Positions 26,356-34,793 are shown, counted from the first letter of the stretch. The stretch is DNA of 47,645 bases from Candidatus Poribacteria bacterium (GCA_021295715.1 JAGWBV010000034.1:1-47645), one strand, 5' to 3'. Made by a program: numbers and translations. Notes: generated by a model not told the origin, from the letters alone.

Positions 26356-28344
26356 TTATTCACCTATCACAGTGAAACCCTTAAGGATTTCATTCCAATC
26401 CCACAAGAGAATTGTGCCGTCCTGTGCTGCGCTGACGAGTGTCTTGCCGTTGGGCGAGAATTGTAACGTTTCTACCTGTGCTGTGTGTCCGTTGAGAGTG
26501 ATGAATTCATTTCCTGTTATTATGTCCCACAACTGAAGTTTGCCGTTTCTATCACCATTGATAAGGATAATATTATCAGGCGAAAACACCAATGTCTGAG
26601 AACCGTGAAAGACTGCTCTGCCCTCTTCACGGCTGTTAATTGAGGAAATTCCCTTTCCCCAATTCCCGGTTTCCATGTTCCACAAACGAATCTGTTCCTG
26701 ACTTCCAGCAGCGAGTCGTCTGCCATTTGGAGAGAATGCCAGCACGAAAATAGGATCTTTATATGAGGTTGTCACCCGCATTCCTCCATCTTTCATCTCA
26801 TGTGTTGCCCCGTCCGGTTCTTGCTCTACGAGGGAAGTGAGTTCGATTCCCATCTCCGCATCCCACATCTGAATATTTCCGTCCATGGTTCCACTGACTA
26901 ATTTCTTGCCATCGGGTGAGAATACCAAGGCACTGATTTCAGGCTCCAACCTCTCAGGCAAATTGTTCTTCGGATCCGAAGGCGACATATTAAGAACAGA
27001 CCCTGCCTCTGTACTCCACAAACGAATTTCACCGTGATTGCTGAAGGCTACTGTTTTGCCATCAGGCGAAAATACCAGATTTGAGACCCCGGGCTTATCC
27101 TTCAATGTTGCCATCTCGCGTCCGGTGCTTACATCAATCAAACGAATTAAAGGATCAGGCTTTATCACGCGACCGAATCCTACGACCATGTTACTTTCCG
27201 CGCCAACGCTTGCGAGCTGTGTTTCATCCGGTGAAAACGCTAAGGTCGCTAACCAATCTCGGTGTCCAGTAATTTGGCGATTGATTTTTTGTGAGGTCTT
27301 CACATCCCAAAAAGTGATTGCACCGTTAAACGCTACACTCGCAAGTGTAGAACTATCTTTAGAGAAAGTCACTCCTTTTACCCACTCAGTGTGTCCAGTG
27401 ATAGGCGTAGATAGCGGATCCCCATTTTCTGTGTTCCAAAATCGGACAGTGCCATCTGTGCTCCCACTTGCGAGCGTGGTGCCATCAGTCGAAAACGCTA
27501 ACGCATTAATACCGTTGAGATGTCCCGTGAGTGTTGAAATTGGTTCACCCGTAGCAGTATCCCATAACTGCACCGTTTTATCAGTACTTCCACTGGCAAG
27601 TATCTTTCCATCTGGAGAGAATGCTAACACGTTTGTCCAACCTGTATGTTTTTGAAGCACAGTCGGTTGGTTATCGCTGGCGTTACCCGACAATCGGACT
27701 GTGTTATCCTTACTTCCACTTGCGAGCCGCGTGCCATCGGGTGAAAATGCTAACGCTAAGACACGTTTCCGATTTAAAGGTGACGGAGGCAAGCGTGAAG
27801 GAAGCGGGTGAGCGGGTGAATCTGCATGTCCTCTGAGGGTGGATAACTTTTTTCCAGTTGTTGTGTCCCACAATTGAATCTTCCCGTTCCAACCTCCAAA
27901 AGCGATCTTATCAAATGTGAACGCGTAAACTTCAGAGATAGTCCCGACTTCTGATTCAGGTCGCCCTTTGAGCGTTGTCACATCTCTCTTGCCAGTTTCA
28001 ATATTCAACCTACTAATTGTGTTCCCTAAGCTACTCAAACTAATCAGCCTTTTGCTATCTGAGGAAAACTGCAATGCTGCGGCAGAAGTAGGGGCATCAA
28101 TGAGTGACACTTTGTGCCCAGTAGTTGTATCCCACACTTGAATTTCGTCCGTTGTATACCTTCCACCACTGTTGGCAAGATAACGTCCATCTGGTGAAAA
28201 CGCGAGGGATTGACACATGCCTGCAAACAACGATAGTTCTTTGCCTGTCTCCACATCGTAGAGCCATACACCGATATTGCTACCGACAGCGAGTTGCGCG
28301 CCATCCGGTGAGAATTGCATCGCATTGATTCCACCCTTTCCCAA
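26356..28344 (-). CDS. Large WD40-repeat protein, apparently the 3' part of a frameshifted sigma-WD40 gene
   Basis: At least 662 residues, almost entirely WD40 repeats (about a dozen; examples are LAFSPDGKILASGSTDKTVQLWD and LAFSTDGTTLASGSTDGTVRFWN, each cut here to its core), enough for two seven-bladed propellers. There is no credible start codon: the coding sense continues upstream of TTG 28344 (in-frame ALYAEAQTDKTAEDYAKW) to about 28440, where it meets the end of the sigma-factor frame. It is most simply the C-terminal part of one sigma - membrane - WD40 protein, separated by a one-base shift. Expected role: a binding platform that could sense a signal and control the sigma part. Confidence 0.8.
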   Translation of the reverse strand: MGKGGINAMQFSPDGAQLAVGSNIGVWLYDVETGKELSLFAGMCQSLAFSPDGRYLANSGGRYTTDEIQVWDTTTGHKVSLIDAPTSAAALQFSSDSKRLISLSSLGNTISRLNIETGKRDVTTLKGRPESEVGTISEVYAFTFDKIAFGGWNGKIQLWDTTTGKKLSTLRGHADSPAHPLPSRLPPSPLNRKRVLALAFSPDGTRLASGSKDNTVRLSGNASDNQPTVLQKHTGWTNVLAFSPDGKILASGSTDKTVQLWDTATGEPISTLTGHLNGINALAFSTDGTTLASGSTDGTVRFWNTENGDPLSTPITGHTEWVKGVTFSKDSSTLASVAFNGAITFWDVKTSQKINRQITGHRDWLATLAFSPDETQLASVGAESNMVVGFGRVIKPDPLIRLIDVSTGREMATLKDKPGVSNLVFSPDGKTVAFSNHGEIRLWSTEAGSVLNMSPSDPKNNLPERLEPEISALVFSPDGKKLVSGTMDGNIQMWDAEMGIELTSLVEQEPDGATHEMKDGGMRVTTSYKDPIFVLAFSPNGRRLAAGSQEQIRLWNMETGNWGKGISSINSREEGRAVFHGSQTLVFSPDNIILINGDRNGKLQLWDIITGNEFITLNGHTAQVETLQFSPNGKTLVSAAQDGTILLWDWNEILKGFTVIGE

Positions 28345-29312
28345 GCGCGCTTTCGCCTCTGTTGGAAGTTCCCATTTTGCATAATCTTCAGCTGTTTTAT
28401 CCGTTTGTGCTTCCGCATATAACGCTGGGATATTATTACGTTTCCTGGATTTCCGAGTTGTGTTCGCTTATCCGTTTTGGACACGAGGTTCAGCACAGCC
28501 GGTGCTTCAATGAGTTCAATCGTCATCTCTGAAGTCGCATCGAAACTGTATGGCTTTTGGAAACGTCCTAAGTATTGATGGCTTCCAATGCCTAACATCA
28601 GCAAGACCACTGCTATTGTGGAAGTTGCAATTGCCCATGGTATGAGAGGTTTACCGCTGGACGGTGCAACAGGTTTAATGCGAGCGATTTCCAGCATGAT
28701 ATTCTCCGTGAAGTTCGGTGTGATTTTGAAGTTCTCTAAAGCGTCTCTTATCATTGGTTCTTCCTTTCTTAAACGCTGCTGTGCGCGACGAAGCCGACTC
28801 TTGATCGTGTTTGCGGATACACCTAAAAACGCCCCAATCTCTGTACACGACATCTCGCCGAAGTAGTGGAGTGTGATAACTGTGCATTCACTTTCTTGGA
28901 GTTTCGCCAGCAACTTTTTAACAACTTCACGTTGGGCATCTACGGCTGTGCGCTCGTTTTCCTCAATGACATACCCAGAATACGTTGCTTTTTGTAACGG
29001 ATCGTTGTCCGTCTCCTCCAACTCCTCCAGCGGCTGCGTCCACAACCGTTTTTTACGGAGCCAAGAACTGCAGCGATTCGCGGCAATCACATAAAGCCAA
29101 CTCACGAACCTTTGAGGCTTCTTCAGGGTTGCGAGTCTCTTATATGCATTCAGGAATGTGTCCTGCGTAATCTCCTCTGCGATGTGGAAGTCCCCGATTT
29201 TCCGCCACGCGAGTGCGTGAACCTGCTTTTGGTATTTTCTCACAAGCACGGAGAAGGCATTATCGTCGCCTGCGAGGACGCGCTGGATGAGTTTGGTATC
29301 ATCGTTTTTCAT
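28044..29312 (-). CDS. ECF-type sigma factor with C-terminal membrane segment (frame broken)
   Basis: From ATG 29312 (GGAGG 6 bp upstream). Sigma region 2 is at about residues 20-90 (FSVLVRKYQKQVHALAW, EEITQDTFLNAYKRL, FVSWLYVIAANRCSSWL). Region 4 is at about 130-182 (LHYFGEMSCTEIGAFLGVS and NTIKSRLRRAQQRLRK). One transmembrane helix is at about 222-243 (PWAIATSTIAVVLLMLGIG). Sense coding ends near residue 291 (LGNPGN, about position 28440); the remaining frame to 28044 is an antisense-like shadow of the WD40 frame. The intact gene probably read on into WD40 repeats. Fused sigma-membrane-WD40 proteins are known among ECF factors of planctomycete-type bacteria. Confidence 0.85.
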   Translation of the reverse strand: MKNDDTKLIQRVLAGDDNAFSVLVRKYQKQVHALAWRKIGDFHIAEEITQDTFLNAYKRLATLKKPQRFVSWLYVIAANRCSSWLRKKRLWTQPLEELEETDNDPLQKATYSGYVIEENERTAVDAQREVVKKLLAKLQESECTVITLHYFGEMSCTEIGAFLGVSANTIKSRLRRAQQRLRKEEPMIRDALENFKITPNFTENIMLEIARIKPVAPSSGKPLIPWAIATSTIAVVLLMLGIGSHQYLGRFQKPYSFDATSEMTIELIEAPAVLNLVSKTDKRTQLGNPGNVIISQRYMRKHKRIKQLKIMQNGNFQQRRKRAWERVESMRCNSHRMARNSLSVAISVYGSTMWRQAKNYRCLQACVNPSRFHQMDVILPTVVEGIQRTKFKCGIQLLGTKCHSLMPLLLPQHCSFPQIAKG

Positions 29313-29481
29313 GCGTCGCCTCCAAAAAGAAATAGTTTTATCAGTGGGCATTCGTATCTGGTGACGCTATTTAGGAGTGAAACGGGTGCATAATTCCGCG
29401 AAGAAAATCGGGGTGTGTTTGGATAAAGTGTTTTTTCGGACGCAACATTTATGGAAAGTAGTCCATCATCCGATTTGGCTT

Positions 29482-30453
29482 CTATTTCTTTTCGCCTTTT
29501 CGCAGAAGCGTAGGAGACGTAAGGTCCCATAGACGAATTGTACCATCTTCACTGCCACTTGCAAGCGTTACACCGTTTGGACTGAAGGCAACGCTCTTGA
29601 CAGGTGCCGTGTGCCCTGTCAGGATTGCACGTTGTTCACCTGTTGCAGCATTCCAGAGACGGATGGTCTTGTCTGCGCTCCCACTTGCGAGTGTTCGTCC
29701 GTCAAGGCTGAAAGCAACGCTGAGAACCGGATCGGTATGTCCAGTGAGAATTTTCAGTTGCTGTCCGGTGGTTGTATCCCATAGTCGGACAATTTTGTCC
29801 CAACTTCCGCTTGCGAGTGTCTGTCCGTCGGGACTAAAAGCGACACTACGAACCCAGTCAGTGTGTCCTATGAGTCTTCCCAATTGCTTGCCCGTGGCAA
29901 CATCCCAAAGTTGGATGGCGTAACCGCGCCCACTCGCTAATGTTTTTCCATCACTACTGAATACGACACTGAAAATATTATCCGTGTCCTCAGTAAGGGT
30001 TTTCATTTTTCTACCCGTTGCTACATCCCATAGATAGAGATTTCCATCTTCACTTCCACTTGCAAGTATTGTGCTATCAACACTGAAGGCAACAGTATTG
30101 ACCCAATGTAAAGCATTAGCTGCATCTTCTCGTATTGCTCTGAGTTGCTCACCGGTGGCAGCGTCCCAGATGCAGATAGTTTCACGCTCGTTGATCCCGC
30201 CTGCAATCATCTGTCCATCTGGACTGAAGGCGATGCTATTGATATCCGCTGTGGAGTGCCCAGCAATATCTACCCAGAATAGTTTCTTCGTTTCTATCTT
30301 CTGTCCGGTGGTAGCATCCCAGAGTTGTATGGTGTTATCTCTATCGCTTGCGAGTGTTGCGCCATCGGGGCTGAACGCGACACTGCAGACTCCCCTCCTA
30401 TTAGCGACTTCAATGGTGATGTGAGACAAATCTTGGGTGGAAGTTGTTTTCAT
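29482..30453 (-). CDS. Seven-repeat WD40 protein
   Basis: 323 residues forming seven WD40 repeats of about 42 residues, such as VAFSPDGQTLASGSWDKIVR and VAFSLDGRTLASGSADKTIR, each closing with LWD or LWN. That is exactly one propeller. No signal peptide or extra domain is present, so it is probably cytoplasmic. It starts 17 bp after the anmK stop on the same strand and precedes the sigma-WD40 locus by about 170 bp. The function beyond protein binding is unknown; proximity suggests a partner of the sigma factor or a paralogue of its sensor domain. Confidence 0.88.
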   Translation of the reverse strand: MKTTSTQDLSHITIEVANRRGVCSVAFSPDGATLASDRDNTIQLWDATTGQKIETKKLFWVDIAGHSTADINSIAFSPDGQMIAGGINERETICIWDAATGEQLRAIREDAANALHWVNTVAFSVDSTILASGSEDGNLYLWDVATGRKMKTLTEDTDNIFSVVFSSDGKTLASGRGYAIQLWDVATGKQLGRLIGHTDWVRSVAFSPDGQTLASGSWDKIVRLWDTTTGQQLKILTGHTDPVLSVAFSLDGRTLASGSADKTIRLWNAATGEQRAILTGHTAPVKSVAFSPNGVTLASGSEDGTIRLWDLTSPTLLRKGEKK

Positions 30454-30470
30454 GGCTAAAGACCATTAAA

Positions 30471-31697
30471 TCATGGACACACGAACTTACCAAGAATTTT
30501 CCGCACAGACGCGCCTGTCGCGGAAGGTAAGTTTCCAGTCTGTCCGTGAAGTGACTCGTTTGCAAGAATTGCGAACGCGATTGCCTCTTTTGCATCCGCC
30601 GAGATGCCTGAGCTATCCACAGGTTCAACAATTGTATTCGCTAACACTTCGTTGAGGCATCGCATGATAGTCTGATTGTGTACCCCACCGCCGCTCACAT
30701 AGAGTATGTCTATCGGGTTCTGTTCCGACACAAATTGCGAAATGTAAAGGGCAACCGTCTGAACTGTCAATTCGGTCAACGTCGCAATAGCGTCGTCTTC
30801 TGAGAGACTGTGTTCACGACATGCCGCCAAACATTCCATTGCGAAGGTGTGTCCGAACATCTCGCGTCCTGTGGTTTTTGGGGGTGATAGGTGGAAAAAA
30901 GGATGCTTTAACCATTCGTCAATGAGGGGTAGGTAAAAAGTGCCTTGCGCGGCACGCTGCCCGGCTTTGTCATAACGTTCTTTTCCATCCGTTATCTCGC
31001 TCACGACTGCGTCAACACACATATTTCCCGGTCCTGTGTCTGCTGCGGAAACCGAATCGAACGATCCGTTTGCCGGAAGCACTGTGAGGTTCGCGATCCC
31101 TCCGATGTTCAGGAGTCCTACTGTTTTAATACTATCATGGAACAGCAGATAGTCTGGATATGATACTAACGGTGCTCCTTGTCCGCCTGCTGCCATATCT
31201 GCCACCCGAAAGTCAGCAATGGTGGGAATACCGGTTTCGTGTGCGATGACGGCAGGTTCACCAATTTGAAGTGTTGACGGATATCGAGAAGCACTACAAT
31301 CAATATTTGGATCTCTGGGTAGGTGGTGAATCGTTTGACCGTGTGAGCCGATGAGGTCAATGGCACTGGCGTGTATTCCATTTTTTTGTAGGATATGTTT
31401 GACAGCCTCCGCGAAAAGATGTCCGATATAAAAATTCATCTCACAAATATCGTCAACGCGGCTCGTATCGGGTTGGCAGAGAGCGAGGATCCGTGGTGGC
31501 ACTTCGGGGGGGAAGGGAAACGTCTCAAAAGCGATCAAGTTCACTGTCGTTTCCAAGCCGTGCCCCGTAATTTCAACAACAGCTGCATCAATACCATCGA
31601 CAGAGGTGCCGGACATCAGACCGATCACATATTTCTTATTTTTTTTCAGGAGTTCATAAAATTTTTTAATTTTTCCTTGCGGAGGAACAACGTGCAT
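30471..31697 (-). CDS. anmK: Anhydro-N-acetylmuramic acid kinase
   Basis: Converts 1,6-anhydro-MurNAc plus ATP into MurNAc-6-phosphate in peptidoglycan recycling. Conserved segments: GLMSGTSVDGIDAAV (phosphate loop), IGSHGQTIHHLPR, IPTIADFRVADMAAGGQGAP, LNIGGIANLTVLP, ADTGPGNMCVDA and VSGGGVHNQTIMRCL. The family normally has only a few residues before GLMSGTS. Here the frame extends to ATG 31697 (or GTG 31709), but that extension is read from an R repeat (PPQGKIKK equals its CCGCAAGG-AAAAATTAAAAA end). Translation may therefore start later at a non-ATG codon such as GTG 31628; the start is uncertain. It lies downstream of namZ. Confidence 0.92.
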   Translation of the reverse strand: MHVVPPQGKIKKFYELLKKNKKYVIGLMSGTSVDGIDAAVVEITGHGLETTVNLIAFETFPFPPEVPPRILALCQPDTSRVDDICEMNFYIGHLFAEAVKHILQKNGIHASAIDLIGSHGQTIHHLPRDPNIDCSASRYPSTLQIGEPAVIAHETGIPTIADFRVADMAAGGQGAPLVSYPDYLLFHDSIKTVGLLNIGGIANLTVLPANGSFDSVSAADTGPGNMCVDAVVSEITDGKERYDKAGQRAAQGTFYLPLIDEWLKHPFFHLSPPKTTGREMFGHTFAMECLAACREHSLSEDDAIATLTELTVQTVALYISQFVSEQNPIDILYVSGGGVHNQTIMRCLNEVLANTIVEPVDSSGISADAKEAIAFAILANESLHGQTGNLPSATGASVRKILGKFVCP

Positions 31698-31760
31698 TTC
31701 GACTTTCACGAGTGTTCCGTAAATCCGCCCTCCAAATGTAAAGCAAAGACAAATTATGCC
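31655..31760 (-). repeat. R-family repeat, copy G (anmK leader)
   Basis: Minus-oriented. It begins GGCATAATTTGTCTTTGCTT, TACATTTG, GGAGGGCGGATTTACGG, then GTGAAAG, ending CCTCCGCAAGGAAAAATT. The first part recurs almost unchanged at 38615-38642, and the GGAGGGCGGAT...CACGTGAAAG part at 44137-44222. This defines a second subtype lacking the GCCTGC core. Confidence 0.75.
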
Positions 31761-31819
31761 ATTTAAGGAGAACCTAATTTCATTGCGGGCAATCCATTTT
31801 AAGATTCGCCTCAGAGATA

Positions 31820-31880
31820 CACCCTCTTAAACGAAAACATCTTTAGCCAACTGCTAACTGCCAATCGCTAATTGCTTCTA
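31820..31880. repeat. H-type half-repeat at the namZ stop codon
   Basis: CCCTCTTAAACG, then AGCCAACTGCTAACTGCCAA and TCGCTAATTG heptads, running into the namZ stop codon (31878-31880). Degenerate right arm only. Confidence 0.55.
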
Positions 31881-33098
31881 ATTGTAGGCGTGATATTGTT
31901 TTGTGTTTTCACACCATCTCTGGAGTTCTTCAGTCCACTGTGCTCGGATTGTATCTATCGATTTTTCTTTTAGCAGCGCGTCTCGAAGCCAACTGTTTCC
32001 TGCTAATCGATCAAAGTGCGCGGGTCGAAACGCAAAATGGTTTCTGTATTCGGTGGTTAATGTGGATAACATGTGGATAACCGTCTCCACTGGAAGGAAG
32101 CCTTCTCTATCGGTAATGTGAATTGCAACGCCACTGCATGTCTGTTTCGCGTGCTTTGTGTTTTCAGCGGCTGGAGCAGGTGTAAAGACGACGGGGCGGA
32201 ACAGAACACCCGGTAGACACAATGCATTTAGTATTTCAGCCCATTTTTCGCCGTTGCACCAAGGCGCGCCGATGTATTCAAATGGGTTTGTCGTTCCTCT
32301 GCCCTCGCTCATATTTGTTCCTTCAAACAAGCATAAGCCGGGATAGAGGACTGCGGTTGTGAGTGTCGGCATATTCGGTGAGGGTGGCACCCACTGCAAG
32401 CCCGTGTCATCGTACCACATGCCGCGTTCGTATCCTTGCATCCATGCAACCTTTAGACGACACGCGGGGACACGCTCTGCCTTCAACAGTGTTGCTAATT
32501 CGCCGATTGTCAATCCGTAACGGATAGGCACTGTGTGTATGCCGACAAACGATTCAAACCCGCGTTCCAAGACCGGTCCCTCCACGACATTGCACGTAAT
32601 CGGATTCGGACGATCTGTGACGACGAACTCGATGCCGTGATCGCTTGCGGCTTCCATTGCATGGAGCAGCGTCGAAATATAGGTATAGTAACGCGCACCG
32701 ACATCCTGCATATCGTAGATAAGCAGATCAATCCCTTCAAGTTGGCTCGCTGATGGACGAATTGATTGACCGTATAGACTATAGACCGGAACGTTCGTGA
32801 GGTCAGGGGTTTTTGCTTGAGTGTTTCTTCGCGATGGGTTCCCGTCCGAGACATTGAGACTGTCGATAGCGATGCCGTCTTGAACCGCGCCCCAGAACCC
32901 ATGCTCTGGAGAAAAGACCGCAGACAACCGACACGATGGTGCCTCCGCGAAAAGTCGATAATTGCTCCGTAAGGTGGCATCAACGCCTGTATGGTTTGTA
33001 ATCAGACCAATTGATTTTCCTCGAATCCAGTCGCGTTTCTCTCTGAGAAGGACATTCAACCCCAATTCAACTTTTTGCTGTTGTGCTGTGGCAGACAT
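31878..33098 (-). CDS. namZ: Exo-beta-N-acetylmuramidase NamZ-type (DUF1343)
   Basis: Members release MurNAc from the non-reducing end of peptidoglycan sugar chains. 406 residues from ATG 33098 (MSATAQQQKVELGLN). Family segments: GKSIGLITNHTGVD, LSAVFSPEHGFWG, PVYSLYGQSIRPSASQL, LIYDMQDVGARYYTYISTLL, VVTDRPNPI, EGTNMSEGRGTTNPFEYIGAPW and FTPAPAAENTKH. No signal peptide is evident, unlike secreted homologues, though a lost or mis-set start is possible. The frame is open to 33344 but that part overlaps the upstream gene. The set serine hydrolase - NamZ - AnmK supports MurNAc salvage. Confidence 0.9.
   Translation of the reverse strand: MSATAQQQKVELGLNVLLREKRDWIRGKSIGLITNHTGVDATLRSNYRLFAEAPSCRLSAVFSPEHGFWGAVQDGIAIDSLNVSDGNPSRRNTQAKTPDLTNVPVYSLYGQSIRPSASQLEGIDLLIYDMQDVGARYYTYISTLLHAMEAASDHGIEFVVTDRPNPITCNVVEGPVLERGFESFVGIHTVPIRYGLTIGELATLLKAERVPACRLKVAWMQGYERGMWYDDTGLQWVPPSPNMPTLTTAVLYPGLCLFEGTNMSEGRGTTNPFEYIGAPWCNGEKWAEILNALCLPGVLFRPVVFTPAPAAENTKHAKQTCSGVAIHITDREGFLPVETVIHMLSTLTTEYRNHFAFRPAHFDRLAGNSWLRDALLKEKSIDTIRAQWTEELQRWCENTKQYHAYN
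32061..32080 (+). other. Pair of DnaA boxes inside namZ
   Basis: Two perfect TGTGGATAA sequences at 32061-32069 and 32072-32080, 11 bp apart as in oriC, about 29 kb away from it. They may titrate DnaA or be coincidental within codons for L-S-T. Confidence 0.45.
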
Positions 33099-33162
33099 TT
33101 TTTTGTGTTTGGATGAAAGGATGGGTCCCCTCCTTTCCATCCTTCCTCTCCGTTCATTCCAA

Positions 33163-33206
33163 TCTTTTAACCGACTGCCGATGGCTGACTGCTGAAGGCT
33201 ATTAAG
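33163..33206. repeat. H-family half-repeat forming the 3' end of the serine hydrolase gene
   Basis: TTTTAACCGACTGCCGATGG, CTGACTGCTGAAGGCTATTA: heptads supplying the last about 12 codons (IAFSSQPSAVG) and the stop of the minus-strand gene. Just downstream, 33116-33142 can form a second small hairpin (AAGGATGG/CCATCCTT). Confidence 0.65.
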
Positions 33207-34246
33207 TGGAAGATTTTTCGGAATTCGATGATGCCACGCCGATCGGCATCGGGATGCACCCGATTTGTCAACAGAATCGCTGCAAGTTTTCTTTTTAAAC
33301 AGATTCGTATTGAAGTGCCAGTGAATCCGGTGTGGTAGAGACAACCGTCATCTGCCAAAGCCCAGCCAATACCCCGGCGTTCTCCTTCCGCTGAAGCGAC
33401 CTGTTGCATCGTAGAGAGGCTCTCCGGACGTAAGAGTTGCCCACCATTTCTCATGAGCGTTCTGCAGAGCTTACCGAGATCCGTTGATGTAGAAAAGAGT
33501 CCTGCATTGCCGGAAACGCCACCAAGGAAATGCGCGTTCTCATCGTGGACTTGCCCCATGATGATGCCTTCTCGCCAATCATAGCGTTCGTAGTTCACCA
33601 TCCGGCGTTCAAAACTGTTGGAATCCTCAGTGGCTGCACACTGTTCACGCCATGTGTGTGGCGGGTTGAACCGCGTCCATTCCATACCGAGCGTCCCGAA
33701 AATCCGATCGTATGCCAGTTTATCCAACGATTGTCCCGCGACGCTTTCAAGGAGCGCGCCTAACACGATATACCCCAAGCAACTATACACGGCTTTTTTC
33801 CCTGGTTGAGATTCCAGTGGCACCCCTCCGAGATAGGAGATGACATCCTTTCGTGATGGTGCACGCAGATAAACAGGCAACCACGCCGGGAGTCCGGAGG
33901 TATGTGTCAGCAGATGTTTAAGCGTCACCCCTTTCTGCTTGAACTCCGGTAGGTATTTCTCTGCAGGCGTATCTAACGAGAGTTTGCCGCTCTCAACGAA
34001 CTGCATGCAAAGTGTCCCTACAACAATCGGTTTCGTCAGCGACGCTAAGTCGAAAACGGTCGTGTGAAGCATCGGTAGTTTTTTCGGTTTCACACATCGA
34101 TAACCAAACGCTTCGTGGTAAAGCACCTTTTTATCCGTAAGAATACAGGCAACAGCACCCGGAAACACCTTCTCGGAGATGCTATTCTCAATAAGGTTTT
34201 TTAAATTTACCTTGCGGTCAAATGACGTGGGAGTAGAACTTGACAT
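33167..34246 (-). CDS. Beta-lactamase-family (class C-like) serine hydrolase
   Basis: About 359 residues. The nucleophile motif S-x-x-K is in DLASLTKPIVVGTL. The second motif, usually Y-S-N/D-L-G-Y, reads YSCLGYIVLG with Cys at the usual Asn/Asp place. The third, H-x-G, is in YHTGFTGTS. LLTHTSGLPAWLP and GVSGNAGLFSTSTDLGKL are typical of DUF1343-linked esterases/beta-lactamase homologues. No clear signal peptide. Start: ATG 34246 chosen; ATG 34276 is possible, and an R end lies inside the frame (DRKVNLKN) just before the domain. The C-terminus comes from an H repeat. Probably a peptidase or esterase acting with NamZ; true lactamase activity is unsupported. Confidence 0.85.
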   Translation of the reverse strand: MSSSTPTSFDRKVNLKNLIENSISEKVFPGAVACILTDKKVLYHEAFGYRCVKPKKLPMLHTTVFDLASLTKPIVVGTLCMQFVESGKLSLDTPAEKYLPEFKQKGVTLKHLLTHTSGLPAWLPVYLRAPSRKDVISYLGGVPLESQPGKKAVYSCLGYIVLGALLESVAGQSLDKLAYDRIFGTLGMEWTRFNPPHTWREQCAATEDSNSFERRMVNYERYDWREGIIMGQVHDENAHFLGGVSGNAGLFSTSTDLGKLCRTLMRNGGQLLRPESLSTMQQVASAEGERRGIGWALADDGCLYHTGFTGTSIRICLKRKLAAILLTNRVHPDADRRGIIEFRKIFHLIAFSSQPSAVG

Positions 34247-34324
34247 TTTTCTATAAGAATCCCTCCTCCATTTCATGACGGACGACGCGGTTTGGACAGT
34301 GTTTAAGTATGTGCCTCTTTTGAG

Positions 34325-34353
34325 TTGACGACACGCTACTGATATGATACACT
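34325..34353 (+). promoter_or_regulatory. sigma70-type promoter of the cupin gene
   Basis: TTGACG (34325-34330), a 17-bp spacer, and TACACT (34348-34353), 75 bp before the start; divergent from the serine hydrolase. Confidence 0.65.
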
Positions 34354-34427
34354 ATCTATTGTGTTTTGGTAAGTGTTTTTTCACCTGCAAGTAGGTTTTC
34401 AAACGATGAGGCACGGAGAATTGGATC

Positions 34428-34793
34428 ATGGCGTTATGCCCAAAAGAACTTCAGGAAATCATAACAACTGAAAAACCTTGGGGGCGTTTCATACAATACG
34501 TCCTCAATCAGCCTGTTACCGTCAAAATTTTAGAAATTCGGGCAGGCGAGCAGGTGAGTTATCAGTATCACCACCATCGAAGTGAGTTGTGGATTCCGCT
34601 TGATGAGGGTGCTTGTGTAAACCTTGATGGCACCCTTCAACGTCCCGCACCTATGGAACCGGTGTTTATTCCACAAGGTGCTAAACATCAACTCATTGGT
34701 GAATCTAAAGACTATCGGATACTCGAAATTGCGTTAGGCCACTTTGACGAAGAAGATATCGTTCGTCTTTCAGACAAGTATGGCAGAATGTAG
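34428..34793 (+). CDS. Cupin, mannose-6-phosphate isomerase type II-like
   Basis: 121 residues, a single cupin barrel. EKPWGRFIQYVLN, LEIRAGEQVSYQYHHHRSELWIPL (first cupin box, metal His cluster), FIPQGAKHQLIG (second box, His) and ILEIALGHFDEEDIVRLSDKYGR match the C-terminal cupin of GMP/PMI enzymes. Expected reaction: fructose-6-P and mannose-6-P interconversion, or a related sugar-phosphate step. The guanylyltransferase domain is absent. It has its own promoter. The neighbour is pgi, supporting a hexose-phosphate role. GGAG precedes the ATG by about 10 bp. Confidence 0.82.
   Translation: MALCPKELQEIITTEKPWGRFIQYVLNQPVTVKILEIRAGEQVSYQYHHHRSELWIPLDEGACVNLDGTLQRPAPMEPVFIPQGAKHQLIGESKDYRILEIALGHFDEEDIVRLSDKYGRM

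Noticed and set aside
28044-28437. C-terminal 130 residues of the sigma-factor frame as real protein
   Set aside because: Composition is abnormal and the overlapping frame is clear WD40 coding, so it is read-through after a frame break.
33099-33344. N-terminal extension of NamZ
   Set aside because: It overlaps the 3' end of the serine hydrolase gene and H-repeat DNA; homologous sequence starts only after 33098.
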